The position numbers and the translations under genes are program-made. A DNA stretch of 64,000 bases from Shimia sp965227725 (GTDB lineage Bacteria > Pseudomonadota > Alphaproteobacteria > Rhodobacterales > Rhodobacteraceae), in NCBI RefSeq assembly GCF_965227725.1, contig NZ_CBDDGH010000003.1:62001-126000 (forward strand), read 5' to 3'. How positions within the stretch are numbered: position 1 is the first letter of the stretch; each line of letters starts with the position of its first letter. This document shows, piece by piece, positions 55,646 through 64,000 of the stretch. The notes under the pieces are model-generated. The model ran no database searches, had not been told where the DNA came from, and saw nothing but the letters and a program-made list of their open reading frames with translations.

Positions 55646-56367
55646 CCCCAGTCTCCCAAGGATTGCTGCCAGAGCGTCATTGCCGCCACCGCCGCTGTAT
55701 CCGCGCGCAAGATCCGGGGCCCAAGGCTCACCACATGGGCAAAGGGCAACGCCTTGAGCTTCTCCCGCTCCGCCTCGCTAAACCCGCCTTCCGGCCCGAT
55801 CAGAATGGCCCAGGGTCCGCCTTCTGAGGCCGCAAGGCGCTTTGCGCTGCCCACCTCAGCTTCATCACAAAACATCAACTGCCGCCCGTCAGGCCAATCG
55901 GCCAACAGCCGCTCAAGCTTGGTCAGTTCCGCAACCTCCGGCACATAGGTGCCGCCACATTGCTCTGCGGCCTCTACGGCATGGGCCTGCAGGCGATCCT
56001 GACGGATGCGTTCGCTGTTGGTGAAATCCGTGTTCACCGGCACAATCCGTGCCGCGCCCATTTCGGCGGCTTTCTCCACGATGAAATCCGTGCGCGCCTT
56101 TTTGATCGGGGCAAAACACAGCCACAAATCAGGGGGCATCTGCAAAGGCTTGGTCTGCGCCTCACACATCAGCTGGCCGTTGCGCTTGTTGGCCACGGTC
56201 ACAACACAGCGCCACTCGCCGTCCCGCCCGTTAAACAGCAGCACCGGATCATCCACTGTCATCCGCATCACCCCGAAAAGATAATGCGCCTGCTCTTTGG
56301 TCAGAGGAATGGTTTGCCCTTCCCCCAGCCCCTGCTCTACATACAGTCTGACTTTTGCCTGTTTCAT
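55642..56367 (-). CDS. rsmE: 16S rRNA (uracil-1498-N3)-methyltransferase
   Basis: 241 residues of the SPOUT family with the trefoil-knot motifs LIGPEGGFSEAEREKL and SLGPRILRADTAAVAAM. The N-terminal PUA-like part includes HYLFGVMRM. RsmE methylates U1498 of 16S rRNA. It is divergent from ubiA, with only 12 bases between the two start codons. Confidence 0.96.
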   Translation of the reverse strand: MKQAKVRLYVEQGLGEGQTIPLTKEQAHYLFGVMRMTVDDPVLLFNGRDGEWRCVVTVANKRNGQLMCEAQTKPLQMPPDLWLCFAPIKKARTDFIVEKAAEMGAARIVPVNTDFTNSERIRQDRLQAHAVEAAEQCGGTYVPEVAELTKLERLLADWPDGRQLMFCDEAEVGSAKRLAASEGGPWAILIGPEGGFSEAEREKLKALPFAHVVSLGPRILRADTAAVAAMTLWQQSLGDWG

Positions 56368-56379
56368 AGGAACCTACAT

Positions 56380-57345
56380 ATGGCCGACACGCCCGCGAAG
56401 GAAGAACCAAAAGGTCAGGTCTCTGACGCCGTGCGCGGCAATTGGGTCGACCATCTTGCGCCCGCGTGGTCCCGCCCCTACCTGCGCCTGTCCCGCGCCG
56501 ACCGCCCGATTGGCACGTGGCTTCTGTTGCTGCCCTGCTGGATGTCCCTGCTGCTCGCAATGCTGTGGGACGGGCAGGCCTCCTGGCACGATCTCTGGAT
56601 CGCCCTTGGCTGCGCGCTTGGCGCCTTTCTGATGCGCGGCGCGGGCTGCACCTGGAATGACATCACCGACCGTGAGTTTGACGCGCAGGTGGCGCGCACC
56701 CGCTCCCGCCCGATCCCCTCCGGTCAGGTCAGCGCCAAACAGGCCGCTGTCTGGATGGTGGCGCAGGCCGGGATCGCCGCGCTCATTCTGTTCAGCTTCA
56801 ACCTCACCGCCATTCTGCTGGGCATCGCCTCACTGATTCCCGTCGCCATCTACCCCTTTGCCAAACGCTTCACATGGTGGCCGCAGGTTTTCTTGGGGCT
56901 GGCCTTCAACTGGGGCGCGCTGCTGGCTTGGACCGCCCACACCGGCACGCTCAATGCCCCTGCCGTGGTGCTCTATCTGGCGGGCATCACCTGGACGTTG
57001 TTTTATGACACGATCTATGCCCATCAAGACACCGAGGATGACGCGCTGATCGGCATCAAATCCACCGCGCGACTCTTTGGCGAGAACAGCCCGCAATGGC
57101 TGCAGGGTTTCCTGATCGCGACCGTGGCTCTGATGGGGCTGGCCGCGCTGATGGCAGCGCTGCCGCACTCCCCGCTGGCACTGGCGGTGGCCCTGATGGG
57201 ACCGGTGGCCATGGGCTGGCACATGCAGTGGCAATTGCGGATGCTGAAGACCGATGACGCCGAGCGGCTGGTCATGCTGTTCCGCTCCAACCGCGACGCG
57301 GGGCTGATCCCTCTGCTGTTTTTCGCCACCGCAATTTTCCTGTGA
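56380..57345 (+). CDS. ubiA: 4-hydroxybenzoate octaprenyltransferase
   Basis: 321 residues from the ATG after AGGAA. It is a polytopic membrane protein with the two Asp-rich prenyl-diphosphate motifs: GCTWNDITDREFDAQVARTR and YDTIYAHQDTEDDALIGIKS. It attaches the polyprenyl tail in ubiquinone synthesis. The N-terminal 30 residues are a hydrophilic extension. Confidence 0.96.
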   Translation: MADTPAKEEPKGQVSDAVRGNWVDHLAPAWSRPYLRLSRADRPIGTWLLLLPCWMSLLLAMLWDGQASWHDLWIALGCALGAFLMRGAGCTWNDITDREFDAQVARTRSRPIPSGQVSAKQAAVWMVAQAGIAALILFSFNLTAILLGIASLIPVAIYPFAKRFTWWPQVFLGLAFNWGALLAWTAHTGTLNAPAVVLYLAGITWTLFYDTIYAHQDTEDDALIGIKSTARLFGENSPQWLQGFLIATVALMGLAALMAALPHSPLALAVALMGPVAMGWHMQWQLRMLKTDDAERLVMLFRSNRDAGLIPLLFFATAIFL

Positions 57346-57406
57346 TTGCAAGCGCGCGCGCAGCGTCGTATCACCTTGGCAACCAACGGCCGGACTGCAC
57401 CTCTGA

Positions 57407-59488
57407 ATGCGACTTTCTTCCTTACTGATCCTCTTTGTCACCTTCGCAACTGCGGCCCTTCTCAGCCTCGTCGCCGCCAGCCTCTCCGCCGATCTCATAG
57501 AAGAGACCTCAAGCACCGCCGTGGAGCGTGAGCTGGCCGAGAACAATATGGACTGGGCCGAGGTCTATGCCGAAGGCTTGCAGATCTTCCTCGCCGGTGT
57601 GGCCCCCACCGAGGCCGACCGCTTCCGCGCCGTGTCTGCCGCCAGCCGCATTGTCGACGCCTCCCGCGTTATCGACAACATGCAGGTCCCGGCCACCGCC
57701 GCCATCGCCCCGCCGCGCTTTTCCGTGGAAATCCTGCGCAATGATGCGGGCATCTCCCTCATTGGCCTGATCCCCAAAAACGCCAACCGCACCCAGATCA
57801 TCAACGATCTGAAAGAGGCCTCCGGCGCGCAGGACGTGGCCGATTTTCTGGAAACCGCCGACTATGCCACCCCCGCTGGCTGGCGCCCTGCGGTGCGCTT
57901 CGCTCTCGGCGCGCTGGAAGAACTGCCCCGCGCCAAGATCTCTGTTGAGGCAGGCCGCGTGGATGTGACCGCCATGGCCGACAGCGCCGAGGCCCGCGCC
58001 GCCTTGGAACACGACCTGATGCGCCGCGCCCCCAAAACCGTAGAGGTGAACCTCGCCATCTCCGCGCCCCGTCCGGTGATCACCCCCTTCACCCTGCGCT
58101 TTGTGCTCAATGAAGACGGCGCCCGCTTTGACGCCTGCTCTGCAGACACCGAAGCCGCCCAGGCCCGCATCCTCAAAGCCGCCCGCGCCGCAGGCATGCA
58201 GACCGAGAGCGAATGTGTGATCGGCCTCGGCGTGCCCTCCACCCGCTGGGCGGAAGCGGTTGAGGCTTCCCTCGCGGGCCTTGCCGAACTTGGCGGCGGC
58301 ACGCTGACCATCTCTGATGCGGATGTGACCCTCACCGCGCTGCAGGGCACCGGCCAGTCCCTGTTTGACAAAGTCGCCGCTGAAACCGAAGCCGCCCTGC
58401 CCGAAGCCTTCGCCCTGCTTGCCATCCTGCCGCCTGCTCCGCAGCAGGACGACGATGCCTCCCGCGCGCAGGAGTTCACCGCAACGCTCAGCCCGGAAGG
58501 CCTGTTGCAACTGCGCGGCCGCCTGCCCAATGAGATCGCGCGTGACACAACAGAAAGCTATGCCCGCGCCCGCTTCAGCAGCGACACCGTGCATATGGCC
58601 ACCCGTCTGGACGAAACCCTGCCGCGCACCTGGCCCTTCCGTGTGATGGCTGGCCTTGACGCGCTCTCGCTGCTGCACAACGGCGTGCTGCAGATCACCC
58701 CTGAGGCTGTCTCTGTCTCCGGCAACACCGGCAGCACCGAGGCCAACGCCCGCATCGCACAGCTTCTGGCGGACAAGCTCAGCCAGACAGACCACTTCGC
58801 GATCAACGTGACCTATGTAGAGGCGCTTGATCCGCTTGCTGGCATCCCCACCGCCGAGGAATGCATGGCCAACATCCAAGCGCTTCAAAACGAGACCAAG
58901 ATCGCCTTTGAACCGGGCAAAGGCACGCTCGACGCCAGCGCCGATGCAATCATCGACGAGCTGGCCAAACAGCTTGAAGCCTGCCCCGACCTGCGCATCG
59001 AAATTCAGGGCCACACCGACAGTCAGGGCCGCGAGTCCATGAACCAGGCGCTCAGCCAGACCCGCGCCCAGGCCGTTCTGACCGCGCTGCAGGACCGCCG
59101 CGTGCTCACCTCCGGCTTTGTCGCCGTGGGCCATGGCGAAAGCCAACCCATCGCCGACAACAGCACAGAGGCTGGCCGCGAAGCCAACCGCCGCATCGAA
59201 TTTGTCCGCATCCTGCCCGAAGGCGCGGAAACTGCCGAGGCTGCTGAGACTACTGACGTCGAGGGTGAAGCCAGCGACGCTGAGGGCGCAGAGGCAACCC
59301 CGTCCGAGGCCACTTCTGAGGCAACCACCGAAGCAGCCACCGAGGCCGCGCCGGAAGCGAGCACCGAAGAAACCACCGAACAGACACCCGAAGAATCCGA
59401 AGTTGAGGGCCAGCCAGAGGCAGCAGCAGAGGCCCCATCCACCGAAAACGCCGCGCAGAACGACGGCGAGGAGACAGAAGAGCAATGA
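57407..59488 (+). CDS. OmpA-family protein with long acidic C-terminal tail
   Basis: 693 residues. A signal or anchor helix is at 1-28. Residues 60-490 hold several BON-like alpha/beta repeats (for example PPRFSVEILRNDAGISLIG, ITPFTLRFVLNEDGARFDA). The OmpA domain is at about 500-610, with IEIQGHTDSQGRESMNQALS and REANRRIEFVRI, which binds peptidoglycan. The last 85 residues are almost only Glu, Ala, Thr and Ser. Its stop overlaps the next gene (ATGA). Confidence 0.88.
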   Translation: MRLSSLLILFVTFATAALLSLVAASLSADLIEETSSTAVERELAENNMDWAEVYAEGLQIFLAGVAPTEADRFRAVSAASRIVDASRVIDNMQVPATAAIAPPRFSVEILRNDAGISLIGLIPKNANRTQIINDLKEASGAQDVADFLETADYATPAGWRPAVRFALGALEELPRAKISVEAGRVDVTAMADSAEARAALEHDLMRRAPKTVEVNLAISAPRPVITPFTLRFVLNEDGARFDACSADTEAAQARILKAARAAGMQTESECVIGLGVPSTRWAEAVEASLAGLAELGGGTLTISDADVTLTALQGTGQSLFDKVAAETEAALPEAFALLAILPPAPQQDDDASRAQEFTATLSPEGLLQLRGRLPNEIARDTTESYARARFSSDTVHMATRLDETLPRTWPFRVMAGLDALSLLHNGVLQITPEAVSVSGNTGSTEANARIAQLLADKLSQTDHFAINVTYVEALDPLAGIPTAEECMANIQALQNETKIAFEPGKGTLDASADAIIDELAKQLEACPDLRIEIQGHTDSQGRESMNQALSQTRAQAVLTALQDRRVLTSGFVAVGHGESQPIADNSTEAGREANRRIEFVRILPEGAETAEAAETTDVEGEASDAEGAEATPSEATSEATTEAATEAAPEASTEETTEQTPEESEVEGQPEAAAEAPSTENAAQNDGEETEEQ

Positions 59489-59799
59489 CGCGTATTGAGT
59501 TCATCCTGACCACAGCCGTGATCCTGTTTGTGGCCTTTTGCATGGGGTGGTTTGCCAATTGGCTGGTGCACCGTTTCACCCGCGTGGCCCAGTCGGATGT
59601 GGACCAGCTGGAACGCATGAGCCAGGAGCTGCACGAGGCCGAGGAAACCCGCGATCAGGCGATCACCTATCTGCAGCAGCGCGAGGCGGAGCTGACCAAC
59701 CAGCTCACCCAGACCGAAGCCGAACTCTCCGCCGCCATGGACGGCCTGCGCGACGCCCGCCAGGAAGCCGAAGAGCTCCGCGGCCAGCTGGGACGGTAA
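59485..59799 (+). CDS. Membrane-anchored coiled-coil protein
   Basis: 104 residues. One N-terminal transmembrane helix (about 8-28, LTTAVILFVAFCMGWFANWL) is followed by a continuous coiled coil rich in Glu, Gln, Leu and Ala. It overlaps the OmpA-family stop by four bases and is therefore translated with it. A scaffold or partner role in the envelope is likely. No family name is certain. Confidence 0.8.
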   Translation: MTRIEFILTTAVILFVAFCMGWFANWLVHRFTRVAQSDVDQLERMSQELHEAEETRDQAITYLQQREAELTNQLTQTEAELSAAMDGLRDARQEAEELRGQLGR

Positions 59800-59865
59800 G
59801 TCCGAGGCATCAGGCCAAATTTCGGGTGTCGGTCGCAAAGGCGGTCTCCCAAGGCAGTTCGCCCC

Positions 59866-60399
59866 TTAAAACCCGCATTGCTCTAATATGATGTCGGCCC
59901 GCGCCGTCACCGACATCTTGGGCAGCACATATTGTTCATAGCCGAGCGCATCCAAAGACCGCGCGATGCGCGTGTACTCTTGGACCGCTGCCTCAAAGCT
60001 GTGCTGGCGTTCCGCGTCGTTGACAAACAGCTCCCGCCAAGGCGGTGCAACGAAGACACGCTTTGCATAGGGCAGCACCTCGCCAAATGTGTCGCGCACC
60101 TTGCCCCCACCACAGTGCTCCAAGGCCACGGCTGCGTCGATCAGACCGCGATCAAAGAAGACAGGCCCCTCAAGCGTCTGGGCGGCCGCAAGGTCAGACC
60201 GAGCCACCTCCATGGCCCGACGTGCGAAAGCTTCCATATCGACCCAAGGCAACGCTTTGCCTCCGCCAGCCACTTGCTCAGCGATGATGCGTCGGCCCGG
60301 CTCTGGGACGGTCGCACATCCGCGCGCGGCCAAAGCGCTCAGCAGGGTCGATTTGCCCGCGCCCGAGCACCCCGTCAGCAGAATAAACCTATCAGTCAA
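59866..60399 (-). CDS. P-loop ATPase/kinase-like protein
   Basis: 177 residues from a TTG with GGAGG seven bases upstream; an earlier in-frame TTG lacks such a site. Walker A GCSGAGKST is close to the N-terminus, and VFFDRGLIDAAVAL could be the Walker B or lid region. It resembles small AAA_28-type predicted ATPases that share a fold with nucleoside kinases. Substrate is unknown. Confidence 0.8.
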   Translation of the reverse strand: MTDRFILLTGCSGAGKSTLLSALAARGCATVPEPGRRIIAEQVAGGGKALPWVDMEAFARRAMEVARSDLAAAQTLEGPVFFDRGLIDAAVALEHCGGGKVRDTFGEVLPYAKRVFVAPPWRELFVNDAERQHSFEAAVQEYTRIARSLDALGYEQYVLPKMSVTARADIILEQCGF

Positions 60400-60727
60400 A
60401 GCTCCCCCTCCAACTCCCAAGAGAACGAACGCGGTGTGTCAGCCATTGAACCGCGTGCAATCAACCAGTGCCCCGCCAACGATCATGAGCCCAATCCCAG
60501 AAAGCAACGTGCGCCTCGTTCTCGATTTGGAAAACACTCGGCTTGTGGCGCGCAATACTGTTGCCCCGCGTCCCGTTGCGCAGCGCGGCCGGGTCACACT
60601 TGCCCATTTGGCCGACACGGAATTTTGCACCGACGCAATACCGTAGGGATACCGACGCGATACCGACGTGCGGTTTTGGCAGAATTTTTTGGTTAACGAC
60701 CCGACAATCCGCTGTGCTCAGTGACGG
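60400..60727. other. Gene-free region with phased direct repeats
   Basis: No supported gene. The region lies between the ATPase gene start and the moaE 3' end. ATACCG occurs at 60638, 60649 and 60660 with an exact 11-base period, and ACCGACG at 60629, 60651 and 60662. A short T-run follows at 60684-60690. Confidence 0.5.
60638..60668. repeat. Three ATACCG repeats at 11-base spacing
   Basis: The hexamers sit on the same face of the helix, and the last two are extended to ATACCGACG. This is the pattern expected of a cooperatively bound regulator, but no adjacent regulator gene is seen. Confidence 0.6.
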
Positions 60728-61171
60728 TCACCAGCGGCTCAGCGCGTCCTCATCCGCATCTTTCGCGGCCACCCATTCGGCCCCGTCAGCGGTGTATTCT
60801 TTCTTCCAGAACGGCGCGCGGGACTTCAGGTAGTCCATCAGGAATTCCGCCGCCTCAAAGGCATCGACACGATGGCGGGCCGCCGTGGCAACCATCATGA
60901 TCATATCCCCTTGGCGCAGCTCGCCATGGCGGTGGATGACCAAAGCATCGCCGAGATTCCAACGGCTTACCGCCTCTTCCGCGATGGTCTCCAGCGCCTT
61001 CTGGGTCATGCCGGGATAGTGCTCAATCACCATGCGATCCATGCCGCCCTTGTCGGCATCGCGCACCACACCGGTGAAGGTGACAATGGCGCCCATATTG
61101 CTGTGGCCGCTGGCAAAATCCTGCGCTTCCTTGCCAAAGTCAAACGGCGCTTCCTGCACAACAACCCGCAT
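60728..61171 (-). CDS. moaE: Molybdopterin synthase catalytic subunit
   Basis: 147 residues. VTFTGVVRD and IEHYPGMTQKALETI are followed by HRHGELRQGDMIMMV, RHRVDAFEAAEFLMDYLK and the active-site Lys region PFWKKEY. With MoaD it converts precursor Z to molybdopterin. It lies 12 bases after moaD on the same strand. Confidence 0.97.
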   Translation of the reverse strand: MRVVVQEAPFDFGKEAQDFASGHSNMGAIVTFTGVVRDADKGGMDRMVIEHYPGMTQKALETIAEEAVSRWNLGDALVIHRHGELRQGDMIMMVATAARHRVDAFEAAEFLMDYLKSRAPFWKKEYTADGAEWVAAKDADEDALSRW

Positions 61172-61183
61172 GGCCCGCTCCTC

Positions 61184-61429
61184 TTAACCGCCTGTCATTG
61201 GTGGGAAAAATGCCACTTCACGCACGCCCTCGATAGAGGCATCAAAGTCTGTCAGCTCCTGATCCACAGCCACCCGCAGGGCGCTCAGATCAGAGAAGGC
61301 CACCGCATAGCGCTCTTCGCGCGCCTTGAGTTCTTCAACCAGCTCCGCCACGGTCTTGGCTGCGGTCTCCACCTTTTCCTTGGGGATCCCGATCCGTTCA
61401 CGCACCCATGCGAAATAGAGAACATCCAT
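61184..61429 (-). CDS. moaD: Molybdopterin synthase sulfur carrier subunit
   Basis: 81 residues from the ATG preceded by AAAGGA, beginning MDVLYFAWVRERIG. It is a ubiquitin-like beta-grasp protein ending in the required Gly-Gly (PPMTGG), where sulfur is carried as thiocarboxylate. It starts six bases after the pgsA stop and precedes moaE. Confidence 0.96.
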   Translation of the reverse strand: MDVLYFAWVRERIGIPKEKVETAAKTVAELVEELKAREERYAVAFSDLSALRVAVDQELTDFDASIEGVREVAFFPPMTGG

Positions 61430-61434
61430 AGCGA

Positions 61435-62094
61435 TCAATCCTTTAGATGCGGCTTGGCCTTGTTGAAGTAGTCAATCCCAGTGATAGCGGTCAGCGCCGC
61501 CGCAATCCAGAGCAACCAAAGTCCCATCCAGCCGGACCAGACCATGCCCGCATGTTTCCAGCGCAGTCCCTGCAGGTCTTCGATCTCGCCCAGCATGATC
61601 TGATCGACCATCGCCTGATCCATGCCCCAGGCCGACATGCCGAGGTAATGCTCAAACACGCCCTGGCCAAAAAGGAAAGCAATCGCAACCATTTGCGTCG
61701 CGGTTTTCCACTTCGCCAGCTTGGTCACCTTCAGCGTCCCGGCCACATCGCCAAGGAACTCACGCAGGCCGGACACAAAGACTTCGCGGAACAGGATCAC
61801 GGTGGCAGGCAGCACCAGCCAGGGCGACATGGAGGAATACCCCACGATCACCATCAGCGCGATCACCACCATGGCTTTGTCCGCAATCGGGTCGATCATC
61901 GCGCCCAGCCGCGTCTCCTGCTTCCAGAGCCGCGCCAGATAGCCGTCAAACCAATCGGTGACCGAAGCCACCAGAAACAGCATCAGCGCAAACCAATCCG
62001 CATAGGGCCGTTCAAAATACAGAAACATCACCGCAATCATGGGCGCGGCGATCAGGCGGAGAACGGAGAGAATATTGGGAATGTTCCAAGTCAT
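61435..62094 (-). CDS. pgsA: CDP-diacylglycerol-glycerol-3-phosphate 3-phosphatidyltransferase
   Basis: 219 residues from the ATG giving MTWNIPNILSVLRL. The CDP-alcohol phosphatidyltransferase motif is DWFDGYLARLWKQETRLGAMIDPIADK-like: D-x2-D-G-x2-A-R, then G-x3-D-x3-D (first part DWFDGYLAR, second GAMIDPIADK). Several membrane helices are present. It makes phosphatidylglycerol phosphate. Confidence 0.96.
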   Translation of the reverse strand: MTWNIPNILSVLRLIAAPMIAVMFLYFERPYADWFALMLFLVASVTDWFDGYLARLWKQETRLGAMIDPIADKAMVVIALMVIVGYSSMSPWLVLPATVILFREVFVSGLREFLGDVAGTLKVTKLAKWKTATQMVAIAFLFGQGVFEHYLGMSAWGMDQAMVDQIMLGEIEDLQGLRWKHAGMVWSGWMGLWLLWIAAALTAITGIDYFNKAKPHLKD

Positions 62095-62195
62095 AGCCAC
62101 TTCCTAAGCACTTTTCTCCGCAATCAAAAGCCCTCACCTTGCACCTGCGGCAGCAAGAGCACGCCTTGCGGCGCAACACACACCGTGCGGCCGGT

Positions 62196-64000
62196 TCATC
62201 CGCGTTCGTGAAAAAAATCGTAAATTGTCTCAGCCAGCTTGTCGGAGACGCCATCAACGGCTTTCAAATCCGCCAGATTGGCGCGGGAGACCGCCTTTGC
62301 GCTGCCAAAATGCGCCAACAACGCCCGTTTTCGCGTCGCGCCCACACCTGGTACGTCGTCCAGAGGGGTCGCACCCACGGCTTTGGCACGCTTCGCGCGG
62401 TGGGTTCCGATCGCAAACCTATGCGCCTCATCGCGTAGGCGCTGAACAAAATAGAGCACCGGATCATTGCGTCTGAGCGCCATCGGGCGTTTGCCGATCC
62501 GGTAGAATTCTTCCTTGCCGTGGTCCCGGTCTACACCCTTGGCCACGCCCACCATCGGGATGTCCTCCACGCCATATTCTTCCATGATCTCATGCACCGC
62601 ACTCACCTGCCCTGCACCGCCGTCAATCAACAGCAAGTCAGGCCACATGCCCTGATCGCGATCTGGGTCTTCCTTCAGCAGCCGCTTAAACCGCCGGGTG
62701 AGCACCTCTTTCATCATGCCAAAGTCATCACCCGGCGTCAGGTCATCCCCTTTGATGTTGAACTTGCGATAGCTGTTTTTCATGAAGCCTTCCGGCCCCG
62801 CCACGATCATGCCGCCCACGGCATTGGTGCCTTGGATGTGACTGTTATCGTAGACCTCGATGCGCTGCGGCGGTCCGTCCAGATCAAAGGCCTCTGCCAT
62901 ACCCGACAGCAGCTTGGCCTGCGTTGCGGTCTCGCTCATCTTGCGCGCAAGGCTCTCGCGCGCATTGCGCGCCGCTCCGGCCACAAGCTCAGCCTTCTCG
63001 CCCCGCTGCGGCACAAGGATCTCCACCTTGCGCCCCGCTTTCGTGGCCAAGGCCTCTGCCATAAGCTCTTCATTTTCAATGGGATGAGACAGGATCAACT
63101 GGCGCGGAGGTTCCTTGCCGTCATAGAACTGCCCGATAAAGGCTTCCAGCACTTCGGCCGCATCAATCTCATTGCCCACCCGCGGATAGAAATCGCGGTT
63201 GCCCCAGTTCTGATGTGCACGAATGAAAAACACCTGCACACAGGCCTGCCCGTTCTCAAGGTGCAGCGCAATCACATCCGCCTCGGTCACCCCGCGCGGG
63301 TTGATCCCTTGCGCCGATTGAACGGTCGTCAGAGCCCGGATCCGATCCCTCAGCGCCGCGGCTTTTTCAAACTCCATCGCATCGGAGGCTTCCTGCATCT
63401 GCGCTGCCAGCGCCTCTTGGATCTGGGTGGAGCGCCCAGACAGGAACCGCTCCGCATCCCGCACGCTCTCCGCATAATCCGCCTCGCTGATCCGCCCCAC
63501 ACACGGCCCAGAGCAGCGCTTGATCTGATACAGCAAGCAGGGCCGCGAGCGACTTTCAAACATCGCATCCGAGCAGTTGCGCAACAGAAAGACCTTCTGC
63601 AGCTGACTCAACGTCCGATTGACTGCCCCCGCGCTGGCAAACGGGCCGTAGTAACTGCCCTTCTCTTTCTTGGCACCCCGGTGCTTTTTGATCTGGGGAA
63701 ACCCATGGGCGCGGCTGACCAGAATATTGGGAAAGCTTTTGTCATCACGCAGCAGCACATTGTATTTGGGTTTGAGCTGCTTGATCAGGTTCTGCTCCAG
63801 CAGCAGCGCCTCGGTCTCTGTCTTCGTGGTCAGAAACATCATCGACGCGGTCTCGGAAATCATCCGCGCGATCCGCCCCGAATGCCCACTGGGCCGCGCA
63901 TAGTTGGACACCCGCGCCCGCAAATTCCGCGCCTTTCCAACATAGAGCACCCGCGCCTGCGCATCGAGCATCCGGTACACACCCGGGGAACCATCCAAGG
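62196..64000 (-). CDS. uvrC: Excinuclease ABC subunit C (5' end outside window)
   Basis: About 600 residues are visible. The N-terminal GIY-YIG nuclease domain (GVYRMLDAQARVLYVGKARN), the UVR motif region (SDAMEFEKAAALRDRIRAL), the RNase H-like C-terminal nuclease with DLLLIDGGAGQ and the final helix-hairpin-helix pair (DDVPGVGATRKRALLAHFG, LKAVDGVSDKLAE) are all present. UvrC makes both incisions in nucleotide excision repair. The start codon lies just beyond the window. Confidence 0.98.
   Translation of the reverse strand, partial: LDGSPGVYRMLDAQARVLYVGKARNLRARVSNYARPSGHSGRIARMISETASMMFLTTKTETEALLLEQNLIKQLKPKYNVLLRDDKSFPNILVSRAHGFPQIKKHRGAKKEKGSYYGPFASAGAVNRTLSQLQKVFLLRNCSDAMFESRSRPCLLYQIKRCSGPCVGRISEADYAESVRDAERFLSGRSTQIQEALAAQMQEASDAMEFEKAAALRDRIRALTTVQSAQGINPRGVTEADVIALHLENGQACVQVFFIRAHQNWGNRDFYPRVGNEIDAAEVLEAFIGQFYDGKEPPRQLILSHPIENEELMAEALATKAGRKVEILVPQRGEKAELVAGAARNARESLARKMSETATQAKLLSGMAEAFDLDGPPQRIEVYDNSHIQGTNAVGGMIVAGPEGFMKNSYRKFNIKGDDLTPGDDFGMMKEVLTRRFKRLLKEDPDRDQGMWPDLLLIDGGAGQVSAVHEIMEEYGVEDIPMVGVAKGVDRDHGKEEFYRIGKRPMALRRNDPVLYFVQRLRDEAHRFAIGTHRAKRAKAVGATPLDDVPGVGATRKRALLAHFGSAKAVSRANLADLKAVDGVSDKLAETIYDFFHERG

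Noticed and set aside
57509..59485. 658-codon minus-strand open frame opposite the OmpA-family gene
   Set aside because: Antisense shadow; the plus-strand product has a signal peptide and OmpA motifs, while the minus one is a Gly/Ala/Val-rich artefact.

Overview
This window is chromosomal DNA from a marine alphaproteobacterium of the Roseobacter group (Rhodobacterales). The evidence is the protein-level character of RpoB, RpoC, RplJ, NusG and UvrC, the gshA/rsmE/ubiA and uvrC/pgsA/moaD/moaE neighbourhoods, the GC-rich coding sequence, and an operon for a sulfonated sugar ending in sulfopyruvate decarboxylase. No rRNA, tRNA, CRISPR array, insertion sequence or phage gene was seen.

Layout. (1) 1-11.1 kb, minus strand: rpoC (3' end outside the window), rpoB, an exported cyclase-family hydrolase, an unassigned Rossmann-like protein, then rplL and rplJ. 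(2) 11.5-19.5 kb: accessory genes including two tandem lipoproteins, a LysR regulator divergent from an exported sulfatase, small exported or unknown proteins, a Sel1-repeat protein and a GT4 glycosyltransferase. (3) 19.7-23.1 kb: rplA, rplK, a small periplasmic protein, rpiB, nusG and secE. The usual secE-nusG-rplKAJL-rpoBC block is therefore split into four pieces by unrelated genes. (4) 23.1-28.7 kb: two unknown membrane proteins, a fused E1 alpha/beta 2-oxoacid dehydrogenase and an orphan peptide-type ABC solute-binding protein.

(5) 28.9-43.7 kb is the most interesting part. On the minus strand, a DeoR-family repressor and a TRAP transporter (dctQ, dctM, dctP) precede a tightly packed set: MauG-like dihaem peroxidase, PfkB kinase, class I (LacD/YihT-like) aldolase, fucose/arabinose-isomerase-like protein, Gfo/Idh/MocA protein, aldose-1-epimerase, GabD-like aldehyde dehydrogenase, SlcC-like dehydrogenase, ComD and ComE. 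Read as a pathway, this takes in a sulfoquinovose (SQ) glycoside, hydrolyses it with an NAD-dependent SQase, isomerises SQ to sulfofructose, phosphorylates and cleaves it, and oxidises sulfolactaldehyde to sulfolactate, sulfopyruvate and finally sulfoacetaldehyde. This is a sulfo-EMP route joined directly to a sulfolactate route. The desulfonating enzyme (Xsc) and any sulfite handling must lie elsewhere.

(6) 43.8-49.3 kb: a six-gene capsule locus with a KpsE/KpsM/KpsT ABC exporter, a TagF-like polyol-phosphate polymerase, and a separate IspD/TarI-like cytidylyltransferase and short-chain reductase that together resemble the two halves of a CDP-ribitol synthase. (7) 50.1-64 kb: uxaC, a small unknown protein, gshA, a membrane protein, a GNAT acetyltransferase, rsmE, ubiA, an OmpA-family protein with a coiled-coil partner, a P-loop ATPase, moaE, moaD, pgsA and uvrC (5' end outside the window).

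Functions of the SQ and capsule loci are inferred from family membership and gene order. Literature links are from memory and were not checked.
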